A stretch of DNA of 64,000 bases from Allium sativum (GCA_030737875.1 CM060910.1:70750501-70814500); one strand, 5' to 3'. Numbered from the stretch's first letter, positions 46,794 through 58,814 are shown. The notes: a model not told the origin generated them from the letters alone. A program made the numbers and translations.

Positions 46794-49700
46794 TGTTGGA
46801 TCTAGATTAACCGTAGAGGGGAGTGAATAGGGTTTATTAAATTAATTCGAGATATTAATTAATATCACAACACAGATAATAACAAAGAATATAAATGCAG
46901 ATGTAAATAACACATTTTTTACCCAGATTCGGCAAACCCTGCCTACTATTGCATTCCCCAAGTTTTTTGTTAGGTATTAAAACAGATCCCGCTTACAAAA
47001 CCCTGTAAACTCGCAAACCCTGCTCCTATTCTAATCCTACGCTCAAAACACTAGACTGATGTATATCTCTAAGATCAGATTTTCCCCTAGCTACAAACCC
47101 GTAGCTAGTAAACCCTAGTTATTACAAACAATATAAAACTGCTAGTTCAAACCCTATAACTAGTTGACCTAGTTTTTACATAAAAAACTAGAAAACAAAT
47201 ACGACGATTTTACAATAAGTGAAAACAAAGAAAAAAAGAAATATAAAAGATAAAACTCCCCTTTTACAAATATAAAGAAGGTCGACCCCTTTATTTATTC
47301 ATTTGCAAATGCTTTGCTCTTCTAAAAATTCAGCCGACCGAATAAATTAGGGCTTCTCCATTCCCAAATCAACTTGCGATTTAGATTGTATTGATTGAAA
47401 TCTATCTTCGATGGATCGAACAATTTGTGCTTCTCGTCTTTCGTTCTCTGATTTGGGATTACTTTTGATGGAAAGTTACTGTGAGTTTTATTTAATTTTC
47501 TTTTTGAATTGTGGCCTATTGGGTTTTTTCCTATAATTTTAGCCTATGATGAAATAGGTGTTTATATAGGATTATATATTCCTATAATCTTCTCTAATTT
47601 CATAACATGACTAGTTGATTGTTGCATGATGTTTCCTATTTTTTTTCACGACCTTAATTGAGATTCTTGCATGAATAAAATGCTCGATTTGTTATCTTAT
47701 ATGATTTGTTGGGGGCTTGGAAAACATATCGTGATTCATTAATGCATCAAGTTGAGATTTTGTAATTGTTCTTGCCTATAAACTTTGCATTTGTGAATTC
47801 AATTTGGGGATTACTTACCTAAAATAGATCTCTTGATTTTTGGAAATAGATTACCAATTTCTTGAGTAGCCTTTACTTGATTGTTGCGTGTTTTCCCCTA
47901 CGATTTCTGGAAAAAAAACATTTGAACTTGCCAAAAAGTTGTTGACAAAAACTGGAAATATTTGGAAAAATTCCCCAGGTCGAATTTAATTTGATCTTGC
48001 TAAATTTATTCACTGATTTTCTTTCCCAACGATTCAACCATGAATTTAGGAAATTTCTTTGCCAAAGCAGTTATCAAATTTCTGGCATAAAAAAGAGATG
48101 CCTTCTTGTCGAAAAATAATTTATTGCCAAAGATTGTTTATCATGCCCAGAACAGCTTGCAAAATTCTGTTGCATACTTTCTGAAAACATTTTGAAATAT
48201 TCTTGCCACAAATATGAATAGATGCTACACTATAAATTGGATTGATAGTGCACATTGATTTTCCTTGAGTTTGAACTGATGCTACACTTTGACTTTGTCG
48301 TGAATAGCCGAGCAGATTTAATATTTGATAAGAACAAATACTACCCAGTTGCTACTGTATTTTTGAACTTTGATTCTTGCTTGCACGCACACACACACAC
48401 ACACACATATATATTTACATAAATATGCTTATTATACTCCTTGTTAAAACTGCGCTGACTTTTGTGATTAGTTATTGCCTATGATTTCTGGTACTTCGAA
48501 TGTCCATAAGTTTGAACACATTGGTTTGCCATTTACTCGAACTGGTACTACACTTTAACTTGTTGTGCATCACCTTCTTCATATATTGATGTCCATTGTT
48601 GTTGTCTTGGCACTTTTATTTTGTTGCATTGGCTGGTTGTTTTATTGTTGCTTTTGTACATCACTTTGTTCTTGTACACTCACTTGATTATATTTGGTAA
48701 CTTGTTACTCGAGTTTGACCACTTATGTTAAAACTTGTTCATGTATATGTTGCTGTTTTGATTGATTGTGAGGTAAACTGTGCTTGAACTTGAGATGCTT
48801 TGAGCACGTGACCATTGGCTCGTTTTGTTCGACCAATGTTGAGCATAATACAACGCATTTGTCCTTGGCACTTTCTACTTGACCCTTGCTTGCGTATATA
48901 CGTGTTTCCATGTATATACATATATGTATATATACACATATGTGTGTGTGTGTACGTTTGTATATACGGGTAACTTCGTATGTGCATTGTCAATTATGTG
49001 TTCATGGATACTTGCAACACGTTAGTGTTGTCAAGCTTCACCTGGCACATCATATTCGATATATTTGTCCATTTCAGGCCATATTCCCCTTGCACAGAAA
49101 ATGTGTATATACATACACATGTATGTGTATCCATGTATAGTGGACGTGCAGTAAATATATGTATGTGAGTACTATAGACGATGTCTACCTTGTAGTATTT
49201 ACAGTGAATCACTATGAATATCAATTAGTCTAGTCAGAGAAGGATGTCCATATAAATCAGATCAAGTCATGAAAAATGATGAAAAACACACCAAAATTCT
49301 GAGGCAAATAAATTTTTAAAATAAAAATTATATCAGCTAGTATATAAAATATTTTTGTTCCAGTTTACCGTGTGTTTCTTCTGTGATAAGTAAATAGAAG
49401 ACTGGACTAATTGTGAAGATAGAGACAGAAAACAGAACTATGTCAGTGTGTCAATGTATATAAATAACAGAGAGAGTGATTGAGAGATACTAAAGTATAT
49501 GTGTTTGTATAACTGAGTGACAGAGTGAAATGCTGTAGTGAGGTGCAATGTATGAAATAGAATACGAATGTATTATATTACAGTGAAATGTATAAATAGT
49601 GGAGTTATAAATTTGTACTGTTTGAAATGTTGAAATAAAATATTATATTTAAATAAAATATTGTTTGAATATTTACATTCTTGTGCAGTAGTATTCTATT

Positions 49701-49822
49701 TAAATGTAAATATTATATTTTGTCAATGATGTAGTATAACAGTACAATTACAAACACATTGATGATAATAAATATATGTTTGTTATCATCAAACAAAAAT
49801 CATAGAATTATTATATACAACC
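46794..49822 (-). repeat. L3 5' LTR (right copy)
   Basis: 3029 bp, TGTTGG on the plus-strand left edge to ATACAACC on the right (final A mutated to C). It is uninterrupted and so gives the empty site for L4. It contains an AC microsatellite near 48385-48410. Open frames inside (for instance 48739-49140) follow TA/CA-rich sequence and are not genes. Confidence 0.85.
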
Positions 49823-50291
49823 GTAATAATTTTAGGTTGTTTGAAATTAGCAACGCTTCACAATCGTTTCAAAATTTTGAAATATTCTAATTTAATGTTT
49901 ATCACTTTAAATAATTTATTAATATGACAAAATATGACAAACCCGCATTTAACAAACGACAACAAACACAATAAAATACGTTAATATTTATTAACCAATA
50001 CTCCCGACTGAATTTGATAATTCAAATTAATTATTTTTATTATTTTATTTATCATATATATAATTTGACAAAAGATAATGTTAACAAAATAGTTTAACAA
50101 ATACACATTTGACAAAATGAAATATTTGACAAATATAATTAAATTAGGTAATTTAACATATTTAAAATATGTCTATAATAAATCCAAAATCATTCTTGAA
50201 TCAAATTAAATTCATTTTGCATACAAAATTCAAATTTGATATTCAAAATTCCAGTTTTAAATTGGTTTAAATTCTAGATAGTTACAATTCC

Positions 50292-52050
50292 TCACTGGGA
50301 ATGACATCTTTTTCCTTTTCAACTTCTTTCGCTAAAGCTTGGTATCTAGTTAAGACTAGCAATTCTTTTCCTGGTTCGGGTGTCTGTTGCTCAATACTAG
50401 ATTTGTCCTGATATCCTAAAGGGATTATTCGAGTTTCAAGCGCTCCTCTTGAGCTGGCCAACTTTGCGAAGGAGTCGGCTTGGGAGTTTCTCCCCTTGGG
50501 ATCTGATGTTTAGAAAAGTCCTCGAATTGAGTGAGCCTTTTTAGTATTCTTCTTAGATATAATGCTAACCGTGTATCCTTGGCTTGTTAGGTTTATTTAA
50601 TTTGGTTTATCGTTACTTGCGAGTAAATAAAGATCTCAATTTGTGGTATCTTTAACTGTAGTGCTAAACTCAATCCTGCTACCATCGACTCATATTCTGC
50701 TACATTGTTAGTCGCGGTAAAACCCAACTGCATTGTGTAATATAAACGATGTAGTCGCAGCAAAACCCAACTGCATTGCTTAATATAAACGATGTCCGAC
50801 AGGGGTTATTATTATATAACCTACCCCTGCTACTTTGTTTATTTGAAGCTCCATCTATAAATAACTGCTATTTTGTCATTATATCATTTTCCTTTGTGGA
50901 CTTCTCCACTATGGAGCATATGCACTCATATACAAAATCTGCGAGACCTTTCCCTTTAATAGCTGATTGAGGTTGGAAGTCGATTTCGTATTGGCTAAGC
51001 TCAATTCCCCACTTTACTAACCTCCATGAGGTTTCTGGCTTACAGAAAACTTTCTTGAGTGGAAAGCTAGTCAAAACCAGAATGGGAGATGCCTGAAAGT
51101 AAACCCTAAGCTTTCGTGTTGTAAGTATTAGACAATAAGCTAACTTTTCCACCACAGGGTATCGGGTTTCCGCATCATTTAGCTTTCTTCTAACATAATA
51201 AATTGGGAACTGCGTTTTATTATCTTCTCTGATGAGAAATAATATAATCACTTACTCTGAGACAACCATATATAGGTATAGATCCTCCCTATTTTCGGGA
51301 CTAGATAGAATTGGGGGCTTTCCCATATAATCATTTGACTCATGATAAGCTTTCCTGCACTCCTCATTACATTCAAAGATCTTCTTTTTCTTTATCACAT
51401 CAAAGAAATGGACACACTTATCAGTTCCTTTGAAAATGAATTGATTTAAGGATGCTACTTGTTCGTTAAAGCTCATAACCTATTTACTTACCTTAGGCTC
51501 TTCTATATCCTTTATGGCCTTAATTGATCGGAACTATCCTCGATTCCCTGTTTGCTGACAACATATCCTAAGAACATTCCAAATTGAACCTCGAAGGAAG
51601 ACTTTTGCAAATTTAGCTTCATTTGATATTCTCTCAGGATATTGGACATCTCCAAATCCTTTAGATGATTTTCTACCCTAGCAAATTTCGTTAGCATGTC
51701 ATCTACATATACCTCCATGTTTTGTCCTCTTTGATCGTTAAACATTATGTTAACTAGCCTCTGATATGTCGCGCCTGCGTTATTCAATCCAAAGGGCATT
51801 ACCTTGTAACAAAAGGTTCCTCAGTCGGTAATGAAGCTTGTATGCTCTTCATTAGGTTTGTGCGTAGGGATCTGGTTGTATCCTGAGTAGGCATCCATAA
51901 GGGATAACAAATTATGTTCGCTAGTCGCATCAACCAACTAATCTATCCGGGGAAGAGGACAAAAATCCTTTGGGCAAGTTATATTCAAGTCCATATAGTC
52001 AACACAAGTACTCCATTTCCCATTAGACTTTTTCACCAACACTTGATTTG
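50292..52050 (-). pseudogene. L1 reverse transcriptase and RNase H relic
   Basis: From right to left: SNGKWSTCVDYMDLN and CPKDFCPLPRID (about 52030-51920), MPFGLNNAGATYQRLVN and the intact EVYVDDML box (51799-51512), then the connection/RNase H segments FIFKGTDKCVHFFDVIKK (51476-51252) and YYVRRKLNDAETRYPVVEKLAY ending GKGLADFVYE (51251-50868). The part 50867-50292 holds a degraded second RNase H and the linker to integrase. Frameshifts and stops occur between and within the segments. The right edge is cut by the solo LTR at 52056 and the left edge by L2. Confidence 0.88.
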
Positions 52051-52329
52051 CTAACTGTAACACCCCGAAAATTCAATAACTGTGAAATTCATGAATTTAA
52101 AGTATAATCAAATTCAAATCAAAGAACTAAGGGAAACGGGATACGCCATTGCGTTCATCTCGGAAAAATACGCGAAATAGAGTCCGAGTTTTCGAAAAAC
52201 GGAGTCCGTATGAAGAAGATATGGCCTTCGGAAGTTTTGAAGTAAATTTAAAATTCAAACAGAATAAAATAATTAAAAATCGGGCCCAGTGGGCCAGGGC
52301 GGATAAACACCCACCTAGGCCACCCAGGT

Positions 52330-52406
52330 CGACTGGGCTGTCGACCTGGGCTACCCATGTCGACAGGGCTGTCGACAGCCCTGTCGACAGGGGTGTCGAC
52401 CTGGTC
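52330..52406. repeat. Cluster of six GTCGAC sites with a 32-bp perfect palindrome
   Basis: GTCGAC occurs six times between 52329 and 52400. Bases 52358-52389 form a perfect inverted repeat centred at 52373/52374, built from CAGGGCTGTCGACAGCCCTG plus six bases on each side. Confidence 0.9.
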
Positions 52407-53306
52407 GAGCCCAGTCAACCTGGCTGGCCAGGTCTGTGTTTGGTCGAATTTCTGTGGTCTGCTTTGTCACTAGGGCTAGGTGGCAAGTTCTAATTGGTCT
52501 CTCTATCTAATGAATGGCTACGATCTAACCTAGCAACATCAATGGTCCTAATCAATTCCTAACCTCTATACAAACAACCCTAGACTAAACCCTAATCTAT
52601 TCATTCAAATTAAGAACATAGCCGCCATGTTGCTGAGGAACGACTAAGAGTAGCCGCCAACTAGAGAGGGAATTAGGAAGAAAGTTCTAAAGCCTAAAGC
52701 AATTCAAGCAACCTAAAGCCAATCAATTCAACAAAGGAATCATATCTCTTAATTAGAGAATTCGCCGCAACCATTGTAAGTAGAGTATTACTTTGGTATG
52801 AATAAACAACTGTATTGATTTGTATGCTTGAATTGGGATAATAAAGTAATTCATATTTGTGCAAAATTATGTTATTCATTATAAAGAACTATATGCGGTA
52901 GTTCTATGCAAGTATACGTTTGGAATATTGCGCAAATTATGTAATCTATGTTGAAGCTACATGTATGTAGTTGATTGAAATTCATGCGAGTTTGGGGCTT
53001 TGTTATTATGCCATCATGATGTATATTTTTGTGCATAAATCATTTTGCAAGTAATTGAAACAAGTTTGGTTGTTATAGTTCATATGAAACTATGTTGGAA
53101 TTTTGACACCATAATCCATGTATTAAGTCATGCTTTTGCAAAACTTATGAGTATGGCTAGGCTATGAATGATATTTGGCATAATTGAAATCTATGATTAA
53201 GTCTATCTTGTTTAAAAGAATTATATGATGACATATGTGAGACATGGCTAGGTTAGACTCAAAAATCCCTTTTTGCAAGTTTAAAGCAAACACCATGATT
53301 AGGAAT

Positions 53307-53463
53307 ATTTATGCCATGTTTATGCTAGAAGTATTTATGCCATGCTTATGTTTGACATTATGCCATGTTTATGCTAGAAGTATTTATGCCATGCTTATGT
53401 TTGACATTATGCCATGTTTATGCTAGAAGTATTTATGCCATGCTTATGTTTGACGTTATGCCT
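53307..53463. repeat. 49-bp tandem repeat, about 3 copies
   Basis: TATTTATGCCATGCTTATG starts at 53333, 53382 and 53431. Each unit also contains an internal near-copy (GCCATGTTTATGCTAGAAG). Confidence 0.9.
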
Positions 53464-55255
53464 AAATAAAAATATAGGTTCATGTGTCAATAATGATATC
53501 TCAATTACAAGTTCACATGCTTTGATTCATGTCACCTATGTTTTATGACCAAAGTATATGTCACTACTATGCAAGTACACCAGTTTCTATTTTGTATTCC
53601 CATCGTCATATTGCAAGTTCATACGCTCACCTTCCCCTCTTTGTGTATGTAATCACGCTTTAAGCCTCCCCTTTCGCATGGCTAAATTGGGCTTTAAAAG
53701 GCTAAGCCCAATATATATGAACGGACGTGTAAAACGGGGGAAAATAACGTTGGGTTAAAATTAATTAATGAATGAAAATATAAAATAGAAGGGCCCAAAT
53801 TCAAGTATGGGTTGGGCCCGTGATTGGTGTAACCTTTACACCATTAACTTAATAATGGGCCGCAAATATTTACATATAAATAAAGAAGAAAGACAAAATA
53901 TGTAAAAGTAGAAAATACGATGTGTTTAACCCGAGGTTGGATTGAGTTGTGATGTAAACCTGCCCGGAACCGCCCGGCTGTCCAGTAGTCACAACAATAC
54001 CTATCCAATGTGAGAGGTTAAACATGGAGCCCAATAAGGACCCGAGGTTAGACTGAGTTGTGGCGTAAGACTGCCCGGAACCAACCGGCAACAGGCAGCC
54101 ACAACAATACCTGTCTAATGTGAGAGGTCAGGGCCTTAATAAGACAATTAAGGCTGAGTCAGGATTGTTAGGATTAAGTGAACCAAAGACTTAATCAAAA
54201 TGGAACATGCTAAACTAAACGGACTGGTGGGGTTAGGTTAGGAAACACTTAACCAACTTAACATGTTGGCTAGAGATAGAAAACCTAGTAACGGGGGACC
54301 CTTTTCAGCAGTAACCCTAAAAGGTGTATCAGGATACCCTGAAACTAGGCAGGGTGGGGCACGATTACTGGGCTGATTGTAAGAGGTCAAATCGACGGTG
54401 GTGGTGTAGCAGTGTAGGTTCTAACGGAGTGCGGGCGTGCACACACTCCGGCGCAGAAAAATAAGGCACTGGACACCAGTAGCATACCTGTGCACTCTAA
54501 GGTTGTGTCGGGTTGCCACTATGGGACTTGATACACCCCATGGCGAGCATAGGTAACTACAGACATCGGGGGCCGTAAGACACATGTAACTATGCGAGTA
54601 GGAGCCGATCATCATTGAATGGATCACATCACCCTGATTATGGGGTGCCAATTGGAAACTAGTTAAATGGGTTCAGAGATTTACATGGGGTACGATAGTA
54701 TATTCGACCCTAGACAACTTAACCAAGTTTAAAGTACCTTTCCACTTCTTGTTTATACTTATCATACCCAGTTCTTTATTCATAGACAAAATAGTACTAG
54801 ACTTACTCAGGCTTTATGTCTGACTCTACTTTTCTTTCGTCTTCTTTCTTCCGTTCCCCCCCCCCAGGTCCTCAGGGAGGGAACACAGCAGCTTGATCAG
54901 CCTTAACATCCAGCTTGAAGAAGAGAAATGTATTGCTTGGACTTTCCTGTTTTGAACTATGGCTTTGGACAATCCACTATGGGGACTTTTGGCAGTTTAT
55001 CTATGTTTTATTTATGCTTCTTTAAATAATGTACTCAAGACAGATTATGAAAGTGTTATGTTATGTTTTTGGAAAGGATGTTGTTGTAACACGTATTTGA
55101 TTTTATGAAATAAAAGGTTGTTGTTCTTCCGCTGTTTACAAATATGTGTTCTTATATCTGTCTTGTATATCTGTGACTTGTACTTATAAACCTCCACCAA
55201 AATTAGGGCATTCCCTTTGAGAGTGACCCTAACGGAGGTGGGGTGTTTCACTAAC

Positions 55256-56507
55256 CATTTGGGGTAAAAGACTTCTCGAATAAATTTGTTCATGAGTAAC
55301 TTCTTGACCTCTTCTTTCAAGGCTTCAGATCCATCTCTGTTGTACTTCCTTTTCTTTTGCCAAACATGGATTATGGAAAGATTGATATTCAAAGCATGGC
55401 TCATGATAGAGGGGCCAATTCCTACCATGTCCGAGTGGGTCCAAGCAAATACATTATTATTCTGCTAGGAACCAAATCAAGTCGCTTCTCATCGATTCTT
55501 TCAATCTCTTTCCTATCTTGATGGTTTTGGCTTTATCAGTTGAATCAACGCTTATTTCTCCAAGTTTTCTATTGGTTTAATTCTTTCTATATACCCACAG
55601 GAATCTTATTCTGTTACAATTTCTTCCCTTCTGCCATGTTTATTTCTCCAATCCTCTTTCTCTTTCTTCTCAGAGAAGTGTACCTACCATTCACATGTTT
55701 GTTAGTTTTGTTGATTCCTATTTCAGCTTTGAATATAAGATGTAAAAATCCATCATCCAATGGTTGAAAAACTATAAAAGAATTGAAATAAGCGTAATAC
55801 ACCCTTTTGCATTGGTCAACGGTTGCGAAATACAATTCACAAGAACTAAACTGCTCCCCCCCCCCCCCCCCCCCGATTTTCCCCCAACCTTGCTTAGTTA
55901 GGAATTTCATCACCAGATATTTGGATGAGACAAAAGCATCCATTTCATTCAAAGCAAGTCATCCAAAGAAAGCATTGTAGTAGGAAGGCTAGTCAATGAT
56001 GACAAAGAGAGTCTCAAAGGTCCTGCAGAGAGGAGAAAACCTAACTTGGACTAGAAGCTTGATTTTCCCTATTGGAGTTGGCCCTTTGTTGTTGAAACCG
56101 AAGATAAGTTCATTGCTTGGTTTCAGCTTTTGCTCACAAATCCCCATTTAGTCATAGGCATGTTTAAAAATCACATTTACTGCACACCAAGTGTCAATAA
56201 GAATTATGGCAACTATAGAAAGTCCAATCTGCGTAGTTATCATGAGAGGATCATTGTGTGGATGACGAACACCCTTTTGCATTTTGCTTGTGGAAACCAC
56301 TAGATTATGCATCTTGATTTTGTAACGAGAATTCCGTAGGGATGGTTCCTCCTGAACAGAAACTATACCCTTGCAGGCTTCCCTCAAACACCAATTTCGA
56401 GCAGCTTGACTATTCCCAACGGGATGTTGCCTACCATAGATCACATCGATTCGGTTGATTGGATGGCCCAAATCCAGTTGACCCTCCTCAATTGGAGTTT
56501 CTACCAA
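55256..56507 (-). pseudogene. L1 protease and RT N-terminus relic
   Basis: From right to left: the protease start with HNDPLMITTQI and ILIDTWCAVNVIFKHAYD (56507-56148; the DTGSA-like motif has become DTWCA), the protease end (NEMDAFVSSKYLVMKFLTKQ, then YFATVDQ, 55952-55800), and the RT start (MVGIGPSIMSHALNIN and ALKEEVKKLLMNKFIREV, 55428-55260). A 19-base C run at 55856-55874 falls in the protease end and gives a run of Gly codons. Stops and frameshifts separate the segments. The left edge is cut by the solo LTR. Confidence 0.8.
55856..55874. repeat. Poly-C tract (19 C)
   Basis: It lies inside former coding sequence of L1 and reads as poly-Gly on the minus strand. Homopolymer length may be a sequencing uncertainty. 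Confidence 0.85.
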
Positions 56508-56600
56508 GTTAGTTGAAGTCTTTTGAAGCCCATTAGTATGTTGGGTTGTTTGTTGTTTGTTTAGAACAAATTCCTTTAAGTGCCCTTCACGAATGAGTTT

Positions 56601-57713
56601 CTAAATTATGCCCTCCAAGATTTTGCATTCATCGGTTTTCTGTCCATTCGTTTTGTGGTACTCACAACACTTTCCTCCACTATATGGTTCCGGGCAATTC
56701 TTAGCTTTAAAAGACACCGGGAAGTTGTTGACTTTTTCTTTAGCCACGGCATAGATAAATGAAATTGGCTTACCCACAGCCACTGAGCTAGTGCTAGATT
56801 CCTCCCATCTTGGTTTCTTCTGATTTCCGTCAAATCCAAACCTTCCACTTTGCGGTTTTCGAGTAAAGCCTAGCTTCCCTTCTTCCCCACAAGAACCAAA
56901 TTTCTTTTTTGTATAGTACAGCTCGTCCATACAGATAAATTTGCGAGTCTGAAAATTGAAATCTTGCAGGTATTTGCACCCGCAAATATACAACCCCTTC
57001 TAGAAAGGAGTGTTTTCGATTAGCCCTGAATGAATGGCGATGAACTTATCTCAATCATTCATGTCTTTGGCCTTCAAAACTTTTACATTGAACCTCTTCA
57101 AATAATCTCCCAATGGCTCACCCTGTCTTTGCTTTATGTTGGCAATGACGGTATAATCTACTGTTGGGTGCTTATAGATACAAAACTGTGCGGAAAATTC
57201 ATAAAAGAATTGCTTCCATGAGTAAATGTATTGTCCCGATATTGACGATACCATTTTCCAGCTGCCTCTTGGAGTGTTACTGGGAAGACACTACATTGGA
57301 CTGCTCTTGAAGCATTATAAAGGTCCATTTGGCAATCAAATGCCATTAGGTGGTCATCCGGGTCAGTGGTTACAAGGTACGTCATGGTTGGGATATTTAC
57401 TCGGGTCGGTATTATAGTGATCATAATTTCATTGGTAAAAGGAGCCACCCTTTTGTTGTCATTAACCCTTTCATCTAGAGTTCTTTTTCCCTTACACCCT
57501 AGTAGACCCTTAACAGCTTTCTTCGTCATGTCTTTAAGGTAAGCTTCGGCATTGTCATATTCTGACCTCGCGGGATTGTACCCTTTGGAGGTAGAGCTCC
57601 CGCACTGCTCCTTGTCACATTGATTTCCTTGATGATCTTTTTCTGTCAGATAGGTCCTTTTCTTCCTCGAGGAAGTTGCTTTGATTTTCTACTTTTTTGG
57701 GTAACGCTGGATG
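56601..57713 (-). pseudogene. L1 gag relic
   Basis: From right to left: VAPFTNEIMITIIPTRVNIP, DPDDHLMAFDCQMDLYNAS and VFPVTLQEAAGKWYRQ (57529-57158), the gag core typical of plant Tat/Athila gypsy elements; then IKQRQGEPLGDYLKRFNVKV (57254-57051); then a zinc-knuckle-like segment CCEYHKTNGQKTDECKILE near 56660-56610. Frameshifts separate all parts. The start is lost where an LTR begins at 57719. Confidence 0.82.
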
Positions 57714-57718
57714 GAAGC

Positions 57719-58814
57719 TGTAACACCTCCACACTTTTCTGCGCCAAAATTTCGACAAAGATTAGAACTCAAACACATCTAAGCATGGAGAGTGTAAATC
57801 TAGTATCTGAGCATGAGCATAATCACAGTACGATAAGATAACTCACAGCGGAAACAAAATAGGATAAACTGGTATTAACTCAAGTAACTACCTTTTTCAA
57901 AGTAAGTCACTTTGCCAATACCGAGCGTGAGAGAGCGAGAACCGAAAGTCAGACTTAAACACCTGTGAGAACCCAACCTTCTCTAGAAAACCTGGGTGGT
58001 TGTAATGAGGAGGGGTCAAAACAACAAGATTCTGGTGAACCGGAAATGTACAACACATATTGCAATACTCAGATGCATCCCATTTGGTTCAACCCAAGAT
58101 GTATGCCTACCAAGGTTAGTGATTCTAGCCTAACTTTGTAAATGTTTATGCACAACTTTACTAATCTTCCCAAAGTAGTAATCCCAAAGTATAATACCAA
58201 GATAGGACATTTATGCATATATTTGTGAAGCCTTTATACCAGAGCATAACTGAATTTAATCGAGGTTAGACCCCTAGTTATGGAGTTTCTATATATAAAC
58301 TTTCATTCGCTCTTCCTTCATCATTTATTGCCTCACTATCAATGATAGATAGGGTGGATTCTCTCCAATCGCTTAAGACCCTAGGCGTACCTATTGGTAA
58401 CTTATTATTTCTCGATAATCTACACAACATTAGCATAAACTATAGGTAACTAGCGACAGGCCTTACTAGTTAAGACCTCCGTCATTCACGCATGTACCCT
58501 TTCCCCGCATAAGGTGAGAGATCGTATTTTATCACCCGTTATACCCTCTAGATAACCTTATTGGATAACCCCCTTAGTTGCTTACTACTTACCGTAGGGT
58601 AGGTAGCCATAAATGACATTTTTAGTTTCCAGGTTTGGGTAGACAATACACACACATGTCGTTTAAGACCCCTACACTAAAAGGCCTATCCCCAGGTGGA
58701 CTCTTCAACCCCAGCCACTTAAGACCCAGGAAGTGGACTATATGCGAAGGTTATTACATTCGTACCTTAATAGCCCTTAGTACCTTTCCCTATTGAGATA
58801 AAGTGGGCCACGTC
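57719..58814 (-). repeat. LTR fragment D in L1 gag leader
   Basis: The sequence changes at TGTAACACCTCCAC (57719) from L1 gag to LTR-like DNA containing ACAGCGGAAACAAA, a motif shared with L2 and E. It is interrupted at 58815 by LTR E. Its other end was not found, so its length and target copy are open. Confidence 0.5.

Larger units (their letters stand above)
21000..49822 (-). mobile_element. L3: copia-type element with 3 kb LTRs, gag relic only
   Basis: Two long LTRs (21000-42111 minus the L4 insertion, and 46794-49822) flank a 4.7 kb interior with a minus-strand polypurine tract on the left and an initiator-Met primer site on the right. The target copies are GTAAC (20995-20999) and GTAAT (49823-49827). 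No protease, integrase, RT or RNase H is readable inside; only a 155-residue gag-like coiled coil remains. Such large elements with little coding capacity are non-autonomous derivatives (LARD-like). By eye, LTR segments 39550-39700 and 47336-47486 differ at about 11 of 154 positions, much more than the LTRs of L5. Confidence 0.85.
16628..50286 (-). mobile_element. L2: solo LTR inserted in L1 pol (split by L3)
   Basis: The left part 16628-20994 starts TATAACGACCCG. The right part 49828-50286 ends GTTACA, whose complement TGTAAC matches the left terminus apart from one change. Flanking five-base copies are GTTCC (16623-16627) and ATTCC (50287-50291). Without L3 the LTR is about 4.83 kb and has no internal coding region, hence solo. 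L1 pol reads on across the site. The termini and the ACAGCGGAA-type internal motif match the LTR at 58815. Two TA microsatellites lie at 17914-17945 and 20050-20083. No gene is seen inside; the rest is AT-rich LTR. Confidence 0.75.
52056..55250 (+). mobile_element. Solo LTR inserted in L1 RT
   Basis: 3195 bp, TGTAACACCCCG to GGGGTGTTTCA, with inverted termini and a perfect CTAAC duplication (52051-52055 and 55251-55255). L1 RT sequence resumes on both sides. No coding domain is inside. The plus orientation is suggested by a leader-like part with AAACCCTAATC and GCCGCCATG near 52580-52630, but the ends are nearly palindromic. Termini of this kind are common in plant gypsy chromovirus LTRs (Tekay/Del type). 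Confidence 0.88.
12650..57718 (-). mobile_element. L1: old Tat-like Ty3/gypsy element, host of the nest
   Basis: Reading right to left on the minus strand there are gag (57529-56601), protease (56507-55614), the RT start (55428-55256), RT and RNase H (52050-50292), integrase (16622-15415), three tandem-repeat arrays (15070-14040) and an LTR-like region (about 14000-12650). Its pol is cut twice: by the nest L2-L5 (16628-50286) and by a solo LTR (52056-55250). Removing both restores gag-protease-RT-RNase H-integrase order. All coding parts are full of frameshifts and stops. The 5' end is cut by another LTR at 57719. Confidence 0.8.
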
